From Massilia sp. (lineage in GTDB: Bacteria; Pseudomonadota; Gammaproteobacteria; Burkholderiales; Burkholderiaceae_D), in NCBI GenBank assembly GCA_025359245.1, contig JANYGW010000072.1:62001-126000 (forward strand): 64,000 bases of DNA, written 5' to 3'. Position numbers and translations under genes: made by a program. The notes beneath the pieces are model-generated. The model saw nothing but the letters and a program-made list of their open reading frames with translations, had not been told where the DNA came from and searched no databases. Below, piece by piece: positions 19,910 to 30,006 of the stretch; the stretch's first letter is position 1, and every line of letters starts with the position of its first letter.

Positions 19910-21158
19910 AAATACCGACCGCATTGATCGTCTCCGCGGCGCTGTTGCTCGCCGCCGCCGGCGGAGCAGGACTGTACCGTGCCGGCAAGAGCGAAGGAAT
20001 GAAAATGGCGCCGCCCGCCGCCGCCGCCTCTGCACAGCCGCTCTACTGGCAAGACCCGATGGCGCCCGGAACCCGCTTCGACAAGCCCGGCAAGTCGCCC
20101 TTCATGGACATGCAGCTGGTCCCCGTGTACGCAAGCGATCCGCAAGACGCGGCCAATGTCGCGGTCAGCCCGCGCATGCAACAGAACCTCGGCATGCGCA
20201 CCGCTGTCGTGACCCAGGCCAGCGTGCGGCCGAGCATTTCCGCAGTCGGCAGCGTGGCCTACAACGAGCGTGACGTCGCGCTGGTCCAGGCGCGCAGCGG
20301 CGGTTTCGTCGAACGGCTGCATGTGCGCGCGGCGCTGGACCCGGTCCGGAAAGGCCAGCCACTGCTCGACCTGTATGTGCCCGACTGATCGCCGCCCAGG
20401 AGGAATACCTGGCGGCCAGGCGCATGCAAGGCGGCGGCATCGAAGGCCTGGCCAGCGCGGCGCGCCAGCGCATGCTGTTGGCCGGGATGGACGAAAGCCA
20501 GGTGCGCCTGGTCGAGTCGTCCGGCAAGGTGCACCCGCGGATCACCATCGTCGCACCGATCGACGGCGTCATCGCGGAGCTGGCGGCGCGCCAGGGCATG
20601 ACGGTCTCCGCCGGCACGCCGCTGTTTCGCATCAATGGCCTGGCGAGCGTCTGGGTCTATGCCGACGTGCCGGAAAGCGCCGCGTCATCGGTGCGTCCCG
20701 GCGCGCTGGCGGAGGCGCGCACGCCGGCGCTGCCGGGCATCGTCTTCAAGGGCAAGGTCAGCGCGATCCTCCCGGAAGTCAATCCCGCCACGCGCACGCT
20801 CAAGGCCCGCGTCGAGCTGGCGAACCCGAACGGGCTGCTGGTGCCGGGCATGTTCGCGAGCCTGGTGTTTGAAGGCGCGCCGGGCGGCAGCGTGCTGCTG
20901 GTGCCGTCCGAAGCGCTGATCCAGACTGGCCGGCGCAGCGTGGTCATGCTCGCGCTGGAGGACGGCAAGTTCAGCGCCGTCGAGGTCGAGGCGGGCGCGG
21001 AGTCGAACGGCCATACCGAGATCCGCAAGGGACTCGAGGCCGGCCAGAAGGTGGTCGTGTCGGGCCAGTTCCTGCTCGACTCGGAAGCGAGCCTGCGCGG
21101 CACGACTGCGCGCATGGACGACCCGTCGGTAAAAGCCGGTACCGGAGCGACGAAATGA
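19906..21158 (+). pseudogene. cusB: CusB-type membrane-fusion protein, split by a one-base frameshift
   Basis: The periplasmic adaptor of the Cus efflux pump. The first frame (19906-20388, 160 aa) has an N-terminal membrane segment, the heavy-metal-binding block YWQDPMAPGTRFDKPGKSPF, FMDMQLVPVYA and the first half of the lipoyl/hairpin region, ending VPD-stop. The second frame (from 20388, 256 aa) continues with IAAQEEYLAARRMQG, then the barrel and membrane-proximal domains to the normal C-terminus. Rereading base 20385 once (CTG, Leu) joins them into about 417 residues, the usual CusB length. One missing C in GACCTGATC explains it: either a real mutation or a sequencing error. No canonical slippery heptamer is present. 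The stop overlaps the cusA ATG. Confidence 0.88.
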
Positions 21159-24100
21159 TCGCAAAACTGATCCGCTGGTCGATCGCCAACCGCTTCCTGG
21201 TCCTGCTGGCGACCTTGATGATGGCGGGCTGGGGCATCTGGGCGCTGTCGAAGGCGCCGCTGGACGCGATCCCGGACTTGTCGGACACGCAGGTGATCAT
21301 CCGCACCAGCTATCCCGGCCAGGCGCCGCAGATCGTCGAGAACCAGGTAACGTACCCGCTCACGAGCACCATGCTGTCGGTGCCGGGCGCGAAAGCGGTG
21401 CGCGGCTACTCGTTTTTCGGCGACTCCTTCGTCTACATTCTGTTCGAGGATGGCACCGATCCGTACTGGGCGCGTTCGCGCGTGCTCGAATACCTGAACC
21501 AGGTGCAGTCGCGCCTTCCCAGCCAGGCCAAGCCTGCGCTCGGCCCGGATGCGACCGGCGTGGGCTGGATCTACGAATATGCACTGGTCGACCGCAGCGA
21601 AAAAATGGATCTGTCGCAGCTGCGCGCGCTGCAGGACTGGTTCCTCAAGTTCGAACTGAAGGCGGTGGCCAATGTGGCGGAGGTGGCCAGCGTGGGCGGC
21701 ATGGTGCGCCAGTACCAGGTCGTGCTCGACCCGGACCAGCTGCGCGCCTTCGGCATCACCCACGGCAAAGTCATCGCGGCGATTCAGCGCGCCAACCAGG
21801 AGACCGGCGGCTCGGTGCTGGAGCTGGGCGAGGCCGAATACATGGTGCGTGCGTCGGGCTACCTGCAGTCGCTGGAGGACTTCCGCAAGATCCCGCTGAG
21901 TACGACCGACGCCGGCGTCGCGGTGCGCCTGGGCGACGTGGCGCGCATCCAGCTGGGGCCGGAGATGCGGCGCGGTATCGCGGACCTGAATGGCGAAGGC
22001 GAAGTCGCCGGCGGCGTCATCATCATGCGCTCGGGGAAGAACGCGCTTGAGACCATCGCCGCGGTCAAGGCGAAGCTCGACAAGCTGAAACCCGGACTGC
22101 CGGCCGGCGTCGAGATCGTTCCCGTGTACGACCGTTCGAACCTGATCAAGCGCGCGGTCACCAACCTCGAACACAAGCTGATCGAGGAGTTCATCGTGGT
22201 CGCGCTCATTTGCGCGATCTTCCTGTTTCACATCCGCTCGGCGCTGGTGGCGATCGTCTCGCTGCCGCTCGGCATACTGGCCGCGTTCATCGTCATGCAT
22301 TACCAGGGCGTGAACGCCAACATCATGTCGCTCGGCGGGATCGCGATCGCCGTCGGGGCGATGGTCGATGCGGCGGTCGTGATGATCGAGAACGCGCACA
22401 AGCATATCGAAGCGTGGAACCACGCCAATCCGGGCCAGGCACTGACTGGCGAGGCGCATTGGGGTGTCATTGGCGGCGCCGCCGCGGAAGTCGGGCCGGC
22501 CCTGTTCTTTTCGCTGCTGATCATCGTCCTGTCGTTCATCCCCGTGTTCACGCTGGAGGCCCAGGAAGGGCGCTTGTTCGCGCCGCTGGCGTTCACCAAG
22601 ACCTATGCGATGGCGGCTGCGGCCGGCCTGGCGGTGACGCTGATCCCGGTCTTGATGGGTTACTTGATCCGGGGCCGCATCCCCGACGAGCGCAGGAATC
22701 CGCTCAACCGCGGCCTGATGGCGCTGTACCGGCCCTTGCTGGAAGTCGTGCTGCGCCATCCGAAGGCGACGCTGGCGGGCGCCGCGCTGTTCGCGCTCGT
22801 GACGATCTGGCCGATGGCGCAGCTGGGTGGCGAATTCATGCCGCCGCTGGACGAGGGCGACATCCTGTACATGCCGTCCGCCTTGCCTGGCATCGGCGCC
22901 GGCAAGGTCGCCGAACTGCTGCAGCAAACGGACCGCCTGATCAGAACCGTGCCGGAAGTGCAGAGTGTCTTCGGCAAGGCGGGCAGGGCGGAGTCGGCGA
23001 CCGATCCGGCGCCGCTGGAGATGTTCGAGACGACGATCCAGCTCAAGCCGCGCGACCAGTGGCGCGCCGGCATGACGAGCGACAAACTGGTGGCCGAACT
23101 CGATCGCATCGTCAAGGTGCCAGGGCTGTCGAATATCTGGGTGCCGCCGATCCGCAACCGCATCGACATGCTGGCCACCGGCATCAAGAGTCCGGTCGGG
23201 GTCAAGGTCGCCGGCACCGACCTGAAGGAGATCGACCGCATCGCCGCCGCCATTGAACGGGTCGTCAAGACAGTGCCGGGGGTGTCGTCGGCGCTGGCCG
23301 AACGTCTCAACGGCGGGCGCTACGTCGATATCAGGATCGACCGCGACGCCGCTGCGCGCTACGGCATGAACATCGCCGACGTGCAAAGCATCATCGCCAG
23401 CGCGATCGGCGGCGACAATGTGGGCGAGACCGTCGAAGGCTTGCAGCGCTTTCCGATCAATGTGCGCTATCCGCGCGAGGTGCGCGACTCGGTGGAAAAG
23501 CTGCGCGCGCTGCCGGTGCTGACGGAGCGCGGCGCGCAGATTCGGCTGGGGGACGTGGCCACGATCGGCATCAGCGACGGGCCGCCGATGCTGAAGAGCG
23601 AAAACGCGCGCCTGTCAGGCTGGGTCTATGTCGATATCCACGGGCGCGACCTCAGTTCGGCCGTGCGCGAGATGCAAGCGAAGGTGGCGCAACAAGTCAC
23701 GCTGCCGGCCGGCTATGCGGTCTCCTGGTCCGGGCAGTTCGAATACCTGGAGCGGGCCAGCGCGAAGCTCAAGATCGTCGTGCCGGCCACCTTGATGATC
23801 ATCTTCGTGCTGTTGTACCTGATCTTCAAGCGCGCCGACGAGGCCGCGCTGATCATGGCCACCTTGCCGTTCGCGCTGGCGGGCGGGGTGTGGCTGTTGT
23901 GGATCCTTGGACATAATATGTCGGTGGCGAGCGCGGTCGGCTTCATTGCGCTGGCCGGCGTGTCGGCCGAGTTCGGCGTGATCATGCTGCTGTACCTGAA
24001 GAACGCGTGGCTGGCGCAGCTGGCGGCAGGGCGCGCCAGCGAAGCCGACCTGCTCGACGCGATCCGCGAAGGCGCCGTGCTGCGCGTGCGCCCCAAAGCG

Positions 24101-24286
24101 ATGACCGTCGCTGTGATCATCGCGGGACTGGTGCCGATCATGGTCGGCTCCGGCACCGGGTCGGAAGTGATGCAGCGGATCGCCGCGCCCATGGTCGGCG
24201 GCATGATCACGGCGCCGCTGCTATCGATGTTTGTGGTTCCGGCAGCATTCCTGCTGCTGCGTCGCAGGGTTACCCGATCTGCATGA
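21155..24286 (+). CDS. cusA: CusA-type RND heavy-metal efflux transporter
   Basis: A 1043-residue inner-membrane proton-driven pump of the heavy-metal efflux RND class. The start [18 protein letters not shown] and [25 protein letters not shown] are the signature of this class. The periplasmic pore domain has [19 protein letters not shown], which carries a Met matching the copper/silver relay of CusA. TM4 carries [24 protein letters not shown], with the acidic and Asn residues of proton relay. It is intact, unlike its adaptor. The specificity for Cu(I)/Ag(I) is inferred from the methionines and from the Met-rich first gene. Confidence 0.93.
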   Translation: MIAKLIRWSIANRFLVLLATLMMAGWGIWALSKAPLDAIPDLSDTQVIIRTSYPGQAPQIVENQVTYPLTSTMLSVPGAKAVRGYSFFGDSFVYILFEDGTDPYWARSRVLEYLNQVQSRLPSQAKPALGPDATGVGWIYEYALVDRSEKMDLSQLRALQDWFLKFELKAVANVAEVASVGGMVRQYQVVLDPDQLRAFGITHGKVIAAIQRANQETGGSVLELGEAEYMVRASGYLQSLEDFRKIPLSTTDAGVAVRLGDVARIQLGPEMRRGIADLNGEGEVAGGVIIMRSGKNALETIAAVKAKLDKLKPGLPAGVEIVPVYDRSNLIKRAVTNLEHKLIEEFIVVALICAIFLFHIRSALVAIVSLPLGILAAFIVMHYQGVNANIMSLGGIAIAVGAMVDAAVVMIENAHKHIEAWNHANPGQALTGEAHWGVIGGAAAEVGPALFFSLLIIVLSFIPVFTLEAQEGRLFAPLAFTKTYAMAAAAGLAVTLIPVLMGYLIRGRIPDERRNPLNRGLMALYRPLLEVVLRHPKATLAGAALFALVTIWPMAQLGGEFMPPLDEGDILYMPSALPGIGAGKVAELLQQTDRLIRTVPEVQSVFGKAGRAESATDPAPLEMFETTIQLKPRDQWRAGMTSDKLVAELDRIVKVPGLSNIWVPPIRNRIDMLATGIKSPVGVKVAGTDLKEIDRIAAAIERVVKTVPGVSSALAERLNGGRYVDIRIDRDAAARYGMNIADVQSIIASAIGGDNVGETVEGLQRFPINVRYPREVRDSVEKLRALPVLTERGAQIRLGDVATIGISDGPPMLKSENARLSGWVYVDIHGRDLSSAVREMQAKVAQQVTLPAGYAVSWSGQFEYLERASAKLKIVVPATLMIIFVLLYLIFKRADEAALIMATLPFALAGGVWLLWILGHNMSVASAVGFIALAGVSAEFGVIMLLYLKNAWLAQLAAGRASEADLLDAIREGAVLRVRPKAMTVAVIIAGLVPIMVGSGTGSEVMQRIAAPMVGGMITAPLLSMFVVPAAFLLLRRRVTRSA

Positions 24287-24402
24287 AGGCATGCGCGGCG
24301 CAGCGCTCTGCGGCCACAACTTGCTTTACGCAGTGTGCATGTCGTGGTAAAAAGCATCCTCAGTTATTTGCCGCACTACGGCGCGAAAAAGGATGACGCT
24401 GC

Positions 24403-25143
24403 ATGAAAAAGTTCCCTGCGACAGCGCTTCTATGGATGCTGATGGCCGTGATGCCGGGCACCGCAAGCGCCAGGGAAATCCAGGTCTACTGGACCGATAA
24501 TCCACCGCTGATCTGCCAAAAAAATGGCGAGCTCGATTGTGTCGCGGGCTTGTTGATCAAGAATGCCGCCAAGGCCGGCGGCTATACCATCAAGAGCATC
24601 GAAATCCCCTGGGCACGGGCACTCGGTTCGCTCGACAAATCGCCGAATGCGATTTTCGCCGCGACCGGTAGAAATGAATTTACCGAGAAAGACTTCAATT
24701 GGTTTTTCCAGGTTTATTCCGACAAGGTCAATCTCTTCACGCTCGACGACAGAGTCATCAAGTCGGATGCGGATATGGCCAAGCTGGAAAAAGTGGCGAT
24801 CCGACGCGGCAGTCCGTTCTTCGACTACTTGAAAAAGCGCGACATGCTCGATAAGGCATTCGCAACGAACGACTGGCATCAGGCCGTCAGCCTGGTGGCG
24901 ATGAAACGGGTCGATGGCATGCTGCTGACCAATTTGATCGGGACGACGAACCTGGTCGCCTTGGGGAAATTGGACGAGTCGCGCATCAACCGTTTTCAAG
25001 TCGGAAAAATTTCATGGTATATCATCAGCGCCTCCGACAAGCCGCTCAGCGCCGACCTGATTGAGTTCAAAGCGTTGATGGGGCACGAGAAAACGCAACC
25101 CTATTTTCAAGAAATTTTAAACGGTTTCAAGGTGCAGAACTGA
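24403..25143 (+). CDS. orphan periplasmic solute-binding protein
   Basis: A 246-residue exported protein. A signal peptide ends near ASA (residue 23). The mature part has the type-3 solute-binding fold pattern: YWTDNPPLICQ, IPWARALGSLDKSPNAIF, LEKVAIRRGSPFFDYLKKRD, and a C-terminal FKALMGHEKTQPYFQEIL. It is less GC-rich than its neighbours. There is no transporter gene nearby. It converges on the GIY-YIG gene with a 17-bp overlap. The ligand is unknown. Confidence 0.78.
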   Translation: MKKFPATALLWMLMAVMPGTASAREIQVYWTDNPPLICQKNGELDCVAGLLIKNAAKAGGYTIKSIEIPWARALGSLDKSPNAIFAATGRNEFTEKDFNWFFQVYSDKVNLFTLDDRVIKSDADMAKLEKVAIRRGSPFFDYLKKRDMLDKAFATNDWHQAVSLVAMKRVDGMLLTNLIGTTNLVALGKLDESRINRFQVGKISWYIISASDKPLSADLIEFKALMGHEKTQPYFQEILNGFKVQN

Positions 25144-25438
25144 CAGGCAAGCTGGGCCGCCCCGGGTCAAGCGCGCAGAAAGCGCGTTTTTGCGCCGCCG
25201 ACATGCGCTTGATGGCGTACTCGGTCTTCAGCGCGCCCGAGCGGTCGGCGCATTGCACCGTCTTCAGGATGCGCAGCGGCGGATAGGCGCGCGTATATTT
25301 CGCGCCTTTGCCGCTGGCGTGCTTGGCGTAGCGCGCCGCCACGTCGGTGGCGATCCCCGTGTAAATGCTGCCACCGGCGCACTCGAGCAGATAGACCCAC
25401 CAGACAGTGCGCGTTGCTTCCAGTTCGATGTTGTCCAT
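25127..25438 (-). CDS. GIY-YIG nuclease-domain protein
   Basis: A 103-residue protein consisting of a GIY-YIG (UPF0213-type) domain: WVYLLECAGGSIYTGIATDVAARYAKHASGKGAKYTRAY contains the paired Y-L and Y-T-G-I elements, the catalytic Arg in the following helix (AARY), and a Glu in KTEYAIK. Small members of this family are single-domain proteins of unclear biological role. ATG 25438 was chosen over an upstream in-frame start, since the domain begins within about 15 residues. Confidence 0.88.
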   Translation of the reverse strand: MDNIELEATRTVWWVYLLECAGGSIYTGIATDVAARYAKHASGKGAKYTRAYPPLRILKTVQCADRSGALKTEYAIKRMSAAQKRAFCALDPGRPSLPVSSAP

Positions 25439-25650
25439 GCCGGCGAGTTCTTGCGTGCGTGTTGTTGCGGCATTGTACTGCAGTGTACGGATGGGCCGGC
25501 CACCCTGCCTTGCGGGCCGCCAGCCAGGGCGCATCGTCGCGCGGGGGCATGGAGTCGATTCACGCCATCGGACTACGTTTCGAGGCGCGCGTATAATTTT
25601 TGATAATATTGCATGTTATATTGCGCAACGCATAAACAGAAAAGGCAATC

Positions 25651-26049
25651 ATGTTCCCAGTTAAAACATACGCGAGCGCAGCATTGGTCGGCGCCCTCTG
25701 CCTGGCGATCCAGCCAGCAGCAATGGCTGCCGCGCCCGGCGCCGCCGTCAGTCTCTACAAGGACATGTGCGTGAGGGCGGCCGATATGCCGCAACCACAC
25801 GGTGAGAGCGATTTGAAAGGCAATCCCAAGCTTGAGAGCTACTGCGGTTGTTACGCGCCGCTGTTCGCGGAGCATGCCATGGTCGCGATGGCAAATAGGC
25901 AGGAGCATCCCGGCCAGCCGCCCAAGGCCCTCGCAGAATCGCAAGCCGAGCAACTTGCCATGCGCAACACATGCCGCAAGCAGATTGGCCTTCCGGCGGC
26001 CATTGCCCCATCGCACCCGGCGCCAGGCGCGGCCAAAGCGAGCCACTAA
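25651..26049 (+). CDS. small exported hypothetical protein
   Basis: A 132-residue protein with a signal peptide (cleavage near AMAAAP, residue 26). The mature part has four cysteines (in DMCVRAA, SYCGCYA and RNTCRKQ), suggesting disulfides or metal binding. I do not recognise the family. It is preceded by an AT-rich stretch (25596-25625) with -10-like sequences and followed by a terminator. Confidence 0.65.
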   Translation: MFPVKTYASAALVGALCLAIQPAAMAAAPGAAVSLYKDMCVRAADMPQPHGESDLKGNPKLESYCGCYAPLFAEHAMVAMANRQEHPGQPPKALAESQAEQLAMRNTCRKQIGLPAAIAPSHPAPGAAKASH

Positions 26050-26074
26050 GCCTGATTGCGTCGCGAAGCTGGAT

Positions 26075-26107
26075 AGAAAAAGCCCAGCGATGCGCGGGCG
26101 GTTTTTT
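26075..26107. terminator. bidirectional intrinsic terminator
   Basis: A GC-rich hairpin (GCCC-A-GCG, loop ATG, CGC-GGGC at 26082-26099) is flanked by an A run on the left and six T on the right. It serves the small exported gene on + and the alpha/beta hydrolase on -. Confidence 0.8.
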
Positions 26108-26121
26108 GCGGAATCAGGCGC

Positions 26122-27198
26122 TCAGCTTTTCTTGTTTCCCGCAATTTTGTCGAGCACCTCGCCGATCGCGTCGATGATCGCTTCCGGGCGATCCTGCTGG
26201 ATGTTGTGCTTCGTATCCGGCACCACGCGATGGACGCCTTGCGTCGACGTGGCCGCCATCTCTTCATGCAATGACAGCCGGACGAATTGTTCCTTTGCGT
26301 AATCAGGATGCGCCGGATTCAGGTAGCCCGCGCTGAGGACGACGACCGGCATGTCGCCCAGCGACGTCGGATGAAAGACGCGGACAAACTCCGCATCGCG
26401 CCTGGCATCGACATGGAAAATGAAGTTGGATATTTCCGACAGCTGCGCGCCCTGGTACGCGTATGTCACCTGCACGGCCTTGCGCGCGGCCGCGATCTCC
26501 GGACCCATGCGCGCAACAGCAGGATCGGTGCAGCTCTTGTACAGCGCACTGTCCGGATCGAGGTCGTGGATGCGCGACGTGGCCGCGCAATGCTGGAATT
26601 TGGCCAGCACGGCCTTGATCTTGTACTCGTCATAGGGCAGCTTGCTGGCCGCCTCGTCGCCGAACTTGGCGCGGAACTTGTCGCGGATGCGCACTTCCAT
26701 GCGTTCATTGGACGGGTCGACCAGTACCAGGCCGGCCACCTGCCTGGGATACGTCACCGCATACAGCTTCATGTTCACGCCGCCGAGCGAATGGCCGACC
26801 AGCACCAGCGGCCCCTGGATGCCTGCCGTTTTGAGCAGTTTGTGCAGGTCGTCTACAATGTTGCCCGTGGTCGCCGGCCGGGTGGCCGGATCGCTGTAGC
26901 CCATGCCGGCCCGGTCATAGCTGCACGCGCGGGTACGCTGGGCAATCTGCGGCTGCACCAGGACCCAGGCATCCGACCAATCCGACAATCCTGCATCGAA
27001 CACCACGGTCACGGGGCCCTTGCCGCGGCAATCCAGGTTCATCTTGCGGCCATGGCCGACATCGATGCGCTGGCGGGCCTGCAGATAGTCGCGCGCCACG
27101 TCGGCAGCGACGACCGCTGCCGGCGCATCGGCGGCGCAGGCAAGGCCGGCGTAAAAGCTCAGGCAAATACCCGTCAACAGATAGGCTGCTTGGTTCAT
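26122..27198 (-). CDS. exported alpha/beta hydrolase
   Basis: A 358-residue hydrolase with a signal peptide ending near residue 22. The nucleophile elbow is GHSLGG (Ser137). Upstream are the oxyanion block VFDAGLSDWSDAW and DRAGMGYSD, and the catalytic His is in DTKHNIQQDRPEAI near the C-terminus. It resembles periplasmic esterases. The substrate is not identifiable. It is divergent from the Stealth-type gene. Confidence 0.85.
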   Translation of the reverse strand: MNQAAYLLTGICLSFYAGLACAADAPAAVVAADVARDYLQARQRIDVGHGRKMNLDCRGKGPVTVVFDAGLSDWSDAWVLVQPQIAQRTRACSYDRAGMGYSDPATRPATTGNIVDDLHKLLKTAGIQGPLVLVGHSLGGVNMKLYAVTYPRQVAGLVLVDPSNERMEVRIRDKFRAKFGDEAASKLPYDEYKIKAVLAKFQHCAATSRIHDLDPDSALYKSCTDPAVARMGPEIAAARKAVQVTYAYQGAQLSEISNFIFHVDARRDAEFVRVFHPTSLGDMPVVVLSAGYLNPAHPDYAKEQFVRLSLHEEMAATSTQGVHRVVPDTKHNIQQDRPEAIIDAIGEVLDKIAGNKKS

Positions 27199-27351
27199 GG
27201 TACCTTTGGGGGATGGGGAAAAGTTGCCTGATTGTACACGGCATCAACCGTGGGACGGGAACGGGATGTATCTGACTGGCATCGAATGGGCAGGACCGGC
27301 GCGCAAGGCGACGCCGGCGGCCATGCACCACGCAACACTGGAGAATCACCT

Positions 27352-28317
27352 TTGCTGGACATTGAACAACGCATCGATATCGTGTATCTGTGGGTCGACG
27401 GCGCCGATCCGGTGTGGCGCGAGAAGCGGCGCGTCGCGCGCGCCGCCCAGCCCGGTCCCGAGCGCCTGGCGCGCCATGGCGACGTCGAAGGGCGCTATCG
27501 CGATAACGGCGAGCTGCGCTTCAACCTGCGCGCGTTGCAGCGCTTTTATCCGGATCACGGCCATATCTACCTGGTCACCGACGACCAGGTGCCGGATTGG
27601 CTGGCCACGCAGGAGCACCTGACCGTCGTCAGCCATCGCGAGCTGATGCCGTCGGCCGCGCTGCCGGTGTTCGATTCGGCCAACATCGAATCCTACCTGC
27701 ACCATATCCCCGGCCTGGCCGAACGCTTCATCTACCTGAACGACGATGTCTTCTTCGGCTGCGAGGTCGATCCGCAGGCATGGTTCGGCGCCGATGGCGT
27801 CGCCGTGTTTGCCGACGTCGACGCGATGCCGGAGTATGACGCGGTGCAGGCGCACGAATCGTCGCCGGTGAACGCGGCGGTGTTGTCGCGCCAGTGGCTG
27901 TCGGAGCGCTACCCGCACTACCGGCACGACGCGCGCGCGCTCGCCCATTCGCCGCGGCCGCTGCTCAAGAGCCGGATGCATGAACTCGAACGGGTGGCGC
28001 CGGAATTGTTCGCGCATGCGCGCCAGACGATATTCCGTTCCTGGCTTGCGCCATCGATCGTGGCCGATTTGCTGCCGCGCTGGCTGATTCATACCGGACA
28101 CGCGACCTTGCGCGATGTCGTGCCGCGCTACGTCAGCACCGGCGCGCACGATGCCGCCCAGCAGTTCGATGCGCTGATCGGCGAGTTCGGCCGCATTCCC
28201 TTTTTCTGCATCAACGACACCAGCGACGATGCGCAGGCCGACACGCCGTCCTTGCGCGGCGTTGCCGACGTGTTGGCGACGCTGCTGCCGGACCGCTGCC
28301 GCTTCGAGCTGGCCTAG
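27352..28317 (+). CDS. Stealth-family sugar-phosphate transferase
   Basis: Stealth proteins transfer hexose 1-phosphate from a nucleotide sugar onto glycan chains of capsules or exopolysaccharides. Conserved region 1 is IDIVYLWVDGADPVW, region 2 includes RYRDNGELRFNLRALQRF and IYLVTDDQVPDWL, and a third block is ERFIYLNDDVFFG, followed by LLKSRMHELERV. It has 321 residues if it begins at TTG 27352, which has a GGAG eight bases upstream; an in-frame start at 27232 would add 40 unlike residues. There is no polysaccharide cluster around it, so the acceptor is unknown. Confidence 0.85.
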   Translation: MLDIEQRIDIVYLWVDGADPVWREKRRVARAAQPGPERLARHGDVEGRYRDNGELRFNLRALQRFYPDHGHIYLVTDDQVPDWLATQEHLTVVSHRELMPSAALPVFDSANIESYLHHIPGLAERFIYLNDDVFFGCEVDPQAWFGADGVAVFADVDAMPEYDAVQAHESSPVNAAVLSRQWLSERYPHYRHDARALAHSPRPLLKSRMHELERVAPELFAHARQTIFRSWLAPSIVADLLPRWLIHTGHATLRDVVPRYVSTGAHDAAQQFDALIGEFGRIPFFCINDTSDDAQADTPSLRGVADVLATLLPDRCRFELA

Positions 28318-28377
28318 GCCGAAACGAACACCCGCATCCGCTGTCAAATCCCCGGTATCACCGTCACGGAGGAAATG

Positions 28378-28881
28378 ATGGCATTCAACAGCATGCTATT
28401 GGCCGCACAAATGGGCGTGGCGGTCCTGCTCAGTCCCAGCACGGAGCCGGCGCACGCGCCAGCCAGCGCCGTTGCGGACGCCCCGCAACATGAGGCCGTC
28501 GTTGCCAAGCCCAAGCTCGATCGTTCCGGCAAGCCGCGCAAGGGCAAGGCCTCGTACTATGCGCGCCAGTTTTATGGGAAGAAAATGGCGAACGGAAAAG
28601 CGATGAATCCGAAACAGAATGTCGCGGCCAGCAAGACGCTGCCGCTCGGCACGGTGGCCAAGGTCACCAACCTCGAATCAGGGAAGAGCGCGGTCGTCAC
28701 CATCGAGGATCGCGGGCCCTACATCAAGGGCCGCATTGTCGACGTCACGCCCGGCACCGCCGCCAAGATCGAACTGAAGAAAGATGGCGTGGCGCCGGTC
28801 GTCGTGACCCCGCTGGCGGTGCCACCCAGGCAAGCGACGGACACGGCCGATGCCGCGAGCGCCAAAGCGCCGGTCAAATGA
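28378..28881 (+). CDS. RlpA-like septal-ring protein
   Basis: A 167-residue exported protein whose core is the double-psi beta-barrel of RlpA: GKASYYARQFYGKKMANG, AASKTLPLGTVAKVTNLE and VTIEDRGPYIKGRIVDVT. RlpA proteins bind or cleave peptide-free glycan strands at the division site. It lacks a SPOR domain and a lipobox, so it is a minimal form. Two ATGs are adjacent; 28378 has the better spacing from GGAGG (28368-28372), and 28375 would add one Met. Confidence 0.8.
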   Translation: MAFNSMLLAAQMGVAVLLSPSTEPAHAPASAVADAPQHEAVVAKPKLDRSGKPRKGKASYYARQFYGKKMANGKAMNPKQNVAASKTLPLGTVAKVTNLESGKSAVVTIEDRGPYIKGRIVDVTPGTAAKIELKKDGVAPVVVTPLAVPPRQATDTADAASAKAPVK

Positions 28882-28896
28882 GGGTCACAAGCTGCC

Positions 28897-29946
28897 TCAG
28901 AAGCGATGGCGCAAGCCCGCCGTCCACTGCCGGTTGCCGGTCCCCGGTTCCTCGCTATTGCCTTCGGTGTAAGGCGCGCCGTTCTTGTTGCTGATGCGCG
29001 CATAGGACGTGTAGACATCGGTGCGCTTCGACAGCGCGTACATGTAGGCAAGCGCGTATTGGCGCGCATCCTGATTGCGCGCGGTCTTGTCGTTCTTGCT
29101 GATGACTGTCGCGACCCAGGTGCTGGCGCCGCGCGGCAGGGACGCGCCCAGCAGCACGCTGTTGCTGTCAGTCGAGGCGAGCGGCGCAGCGCCGCCGAAC
29201 GCGGCGTTGGTGTTGTTCAGGCTGGCGCTGTTGGGACCTTTGTCCACGCCCAGGCCAGCGTACAGCTTGACCACGCCGACATCGTAGTTGGCGCCCAGCA
29301 GGGTATTGCGGGCCGAGCCCGCGTGCTGGACCAGCGCCGTAGCGTTGTCCCGGTTGTGATATGCCAGCCGCACGTTCAAGCGCCCTTTGCTGTAGCCGAC
29401 CGAGCCGCCCAGCGCGCGCCCGGCCAGCTGTTCGCCCGCGGCCCACATGGCGTCGGCGCTGAAGCCGTTCATCTCGGCACTGCGGTACAGCACCGAGTTG
29501 GCAGCGCGGAAGCCGGTCGCCGCCATCAGGTTATTCGAGCGCGCCACGCCATTGCGCAGCGGGTCGACGATGGTATTGAGCGTGGTAAACAGCGGTGTGT
29601 CCTGCAAACCGGCCGAGACGGCGCCGAACTTGCCGCGCAGGCCGACGATGCTGGTGCGGCCGAACAGGGTGTTGTTCTGGGTCGAGCCGCCGGTATCGAC
29701 ATGGATGCCGCCTTCGACGGTGAAGAAAGCGGCCAGGCCGCCACCGAGTTCTTCGCTGCCGCGCAAGCCCCAGCGGCTCTGGGTGGCCATGCCGCTGGTG
29801 ACGCGGGTCGCAGTGCCGGTCACGCCGCCACGGTCCTGGGATAGGCCCATGTCCACCACGCCGTACAGGGTGACATTGCTTTGGGCCATGGCGTGGCCGG
29901 ACATGCCGAGGGCGAGCGCGATCAGCGCCGGGGTAGTTTTTTTCAT
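28897..29946 (-). CDS. Gram-negative porin
   Basis: A 349-residue outer-membrane trimeric porin of the betaproteobacterial OmpC-like class. The signal peptide ends at AMAQ (residue 22), followed by SNVTLYGVVDMGLSQDRGG, the typical first strand, and the C-terminus is WTAGLRHRF with the terminal Phe used for barrel assembly. It is last in gntK-transporter-porin, 60 bp behind the transporter, and is probably coexpressed for sugar-acid uptake. Confidence 0.92.
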   Translation of the reverse strand: MKKTTPALIALALGMSGHAMAQSNVTLYGVVDMGLSQDRGGVTGTATRVTSGMATQSRWGLRGSEELGGGLAAFFTVEGGIHVDTGGSTQNNTLFGRTSIVGLRGKFGAVSAGLQDTPLFTTLNTIVDPLRNGVARSNNLMAATGFRAANSVLYRSAEMNGFSADAMWAAGEQLAGRALGGSVGYSKGRLNVRLAYHNRDNATALVQHAGSARNTLLGANYDVGVVKLYAGLGVDKGPNSASLNNTNAAFGGAAPLASTDSNSVLLGASLPRGASTWVATVISKNDKTARNQDARQYALAYMYALSKRTDVYTSYARISNKNGAPYTEGNSEEPGTGNRQWTAGLRHRF

Positions 29947-30006
29947 GCGGGACTCCTGGGTAAATCGAAGGGGCACGCCGACGCGGGGCGTGCGGGACGG
30001 CGTTAG

